Below are positions 5,494-5,638 of a stretch of DNA of 5,638 nucleotides, one piece after another. A program made the position numbers and the translations under genes. Every line of letters begins with the position of its first letter. Within the stretch, counting starts at the first letter, position 1. The DNA is taken from contig DNXU01000371.1 in the NCBI GenBank assembly GCA_003505715.1, forward strand, positions 1 through 5,638, in the 5' to 3' direction. Under the pieces are notes generated by a model, which ran no database searches, was not told the DNA's origin, and worked only from the letters and a program-made list of their open reading frames with translations. The stretch is from Cyanobacteria bacterium UBA8803. Its GTDB lineage: Bacteria > Cyanobacteriota > Cyanobacteriia > Cyanobacteriales > Coleofasciculaceae.

Positions 5494-5638
5494 AGTTTGT
5501 CAATTCAGGTCTACCATGCTCCATTTAAACCGATACCAACAAGTAAAAATTGGGTAGTAAATGCCTGAAATTATTTCAGGGAGTGCAATTGAGGCAAATT
5601 AAAAATTGATCGAACCGAGAATTAGTAGGGATAAGAGA
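5494..5638. other. Noncoding DNA upstream of uxs
   Basis: All frames carry stops and no partial gene is supported at the right edge. The region is AT-rich and should contain the promoter and leader of the uxs-ugd transcript. I find no paired -35/-10 boxes that I would trust. TTTAAA at 5524-5529 is the best -10-like hexamer but lacks a partner. Confidence 0.5.
5564..5580. promoter_or_regulatory. 17-bp perfect palindrome upstream of uxs (candidate operator)
   Basis: CCTGAAAT and ATTTCAGG flank a single central base, 70 bp before the uxs ATG. With only one base between the arms and no T-run on either side, it looks more like a protein-binding dyad than a terminator, although a 6-7 bp RNA hairpin is possible. 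I cannot match it to a known cyanobacterial regulator; it is not the NtcA pattern GTA-N8-TAC. Confidence 0.4.

Overview
The window looks like chromosomal DNA of a cyanobacterium. Seven perfect copies of the HIP1 octamer GCGATCGC lie in 5.6 kb, base composition is balanced, and the recognisable proteins have a cyanobacterial character. HIP1 density alone does not fix the genus.

Layout. (1) Positions 1-1319, minus strand: the 5' part of a gene that runs off the left edge. It encodes a membrane-anchored, Pro/Asn/Gln/Tyr/Ser-rich, almost charge-free repeat protein of unknown function. Because it has no stop inside the window it is easily missed, but the frame is open for 439 codons, starts at an ATG with a good Shine-Dalgarno sequence, and has an in-frame stop just upstream. 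(2) Positions 1320-1821: a roughly 500-base intergenic region holding the divergent start regions of the repeat-protein gene and chrA. (3) Positions 1822-3009, plus strand: a full-length two-domain CHR-family (ChrA) chromate-type transporter. (4) Positions 2997-3029: a perfect 12-bp inverted repeat over the chrA stop codon, between the convergent chrA and ugd genes. (5) Positions 3036-4427, minus: UDP-glucose 6-dehydrogenase. (6) Positions 4428-4560: an intercistronic gap with three mutually complementary 7-base arms. (7) Positions 4561-5493, minus: UDP-glucuronate decarboxylase (UDP-xylose synthase). (8) Positions 5494-5638: noncoding DNA upstream of it, with a 17-bp palindrome.

How the genes work together. 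The two sugar-nucleotide genes lie in the same direction and are probably co-transcribed (uxs first, then ugd). Their enzymes catalyse successive steps, UDP-glucose to UDP-glucuronate to UDP-xylose, which supply precursors for exopolysaccharide or other surface glycans. chrA is a stand-alone transporter gene with no chrB-type regulator in view. The repeat protein has no recognisable partner here. An envelope or surface role fits its predicted N-in topology, but that is inference.

I see no CRISPR array, insertion sequence, tRNA, rRNA or defence system. The least explained element is the repeat protein with its recently duplicated DNA repeats. The RNA or DNA symmetry elements at 4458-4556 and 5564-5580 come next.
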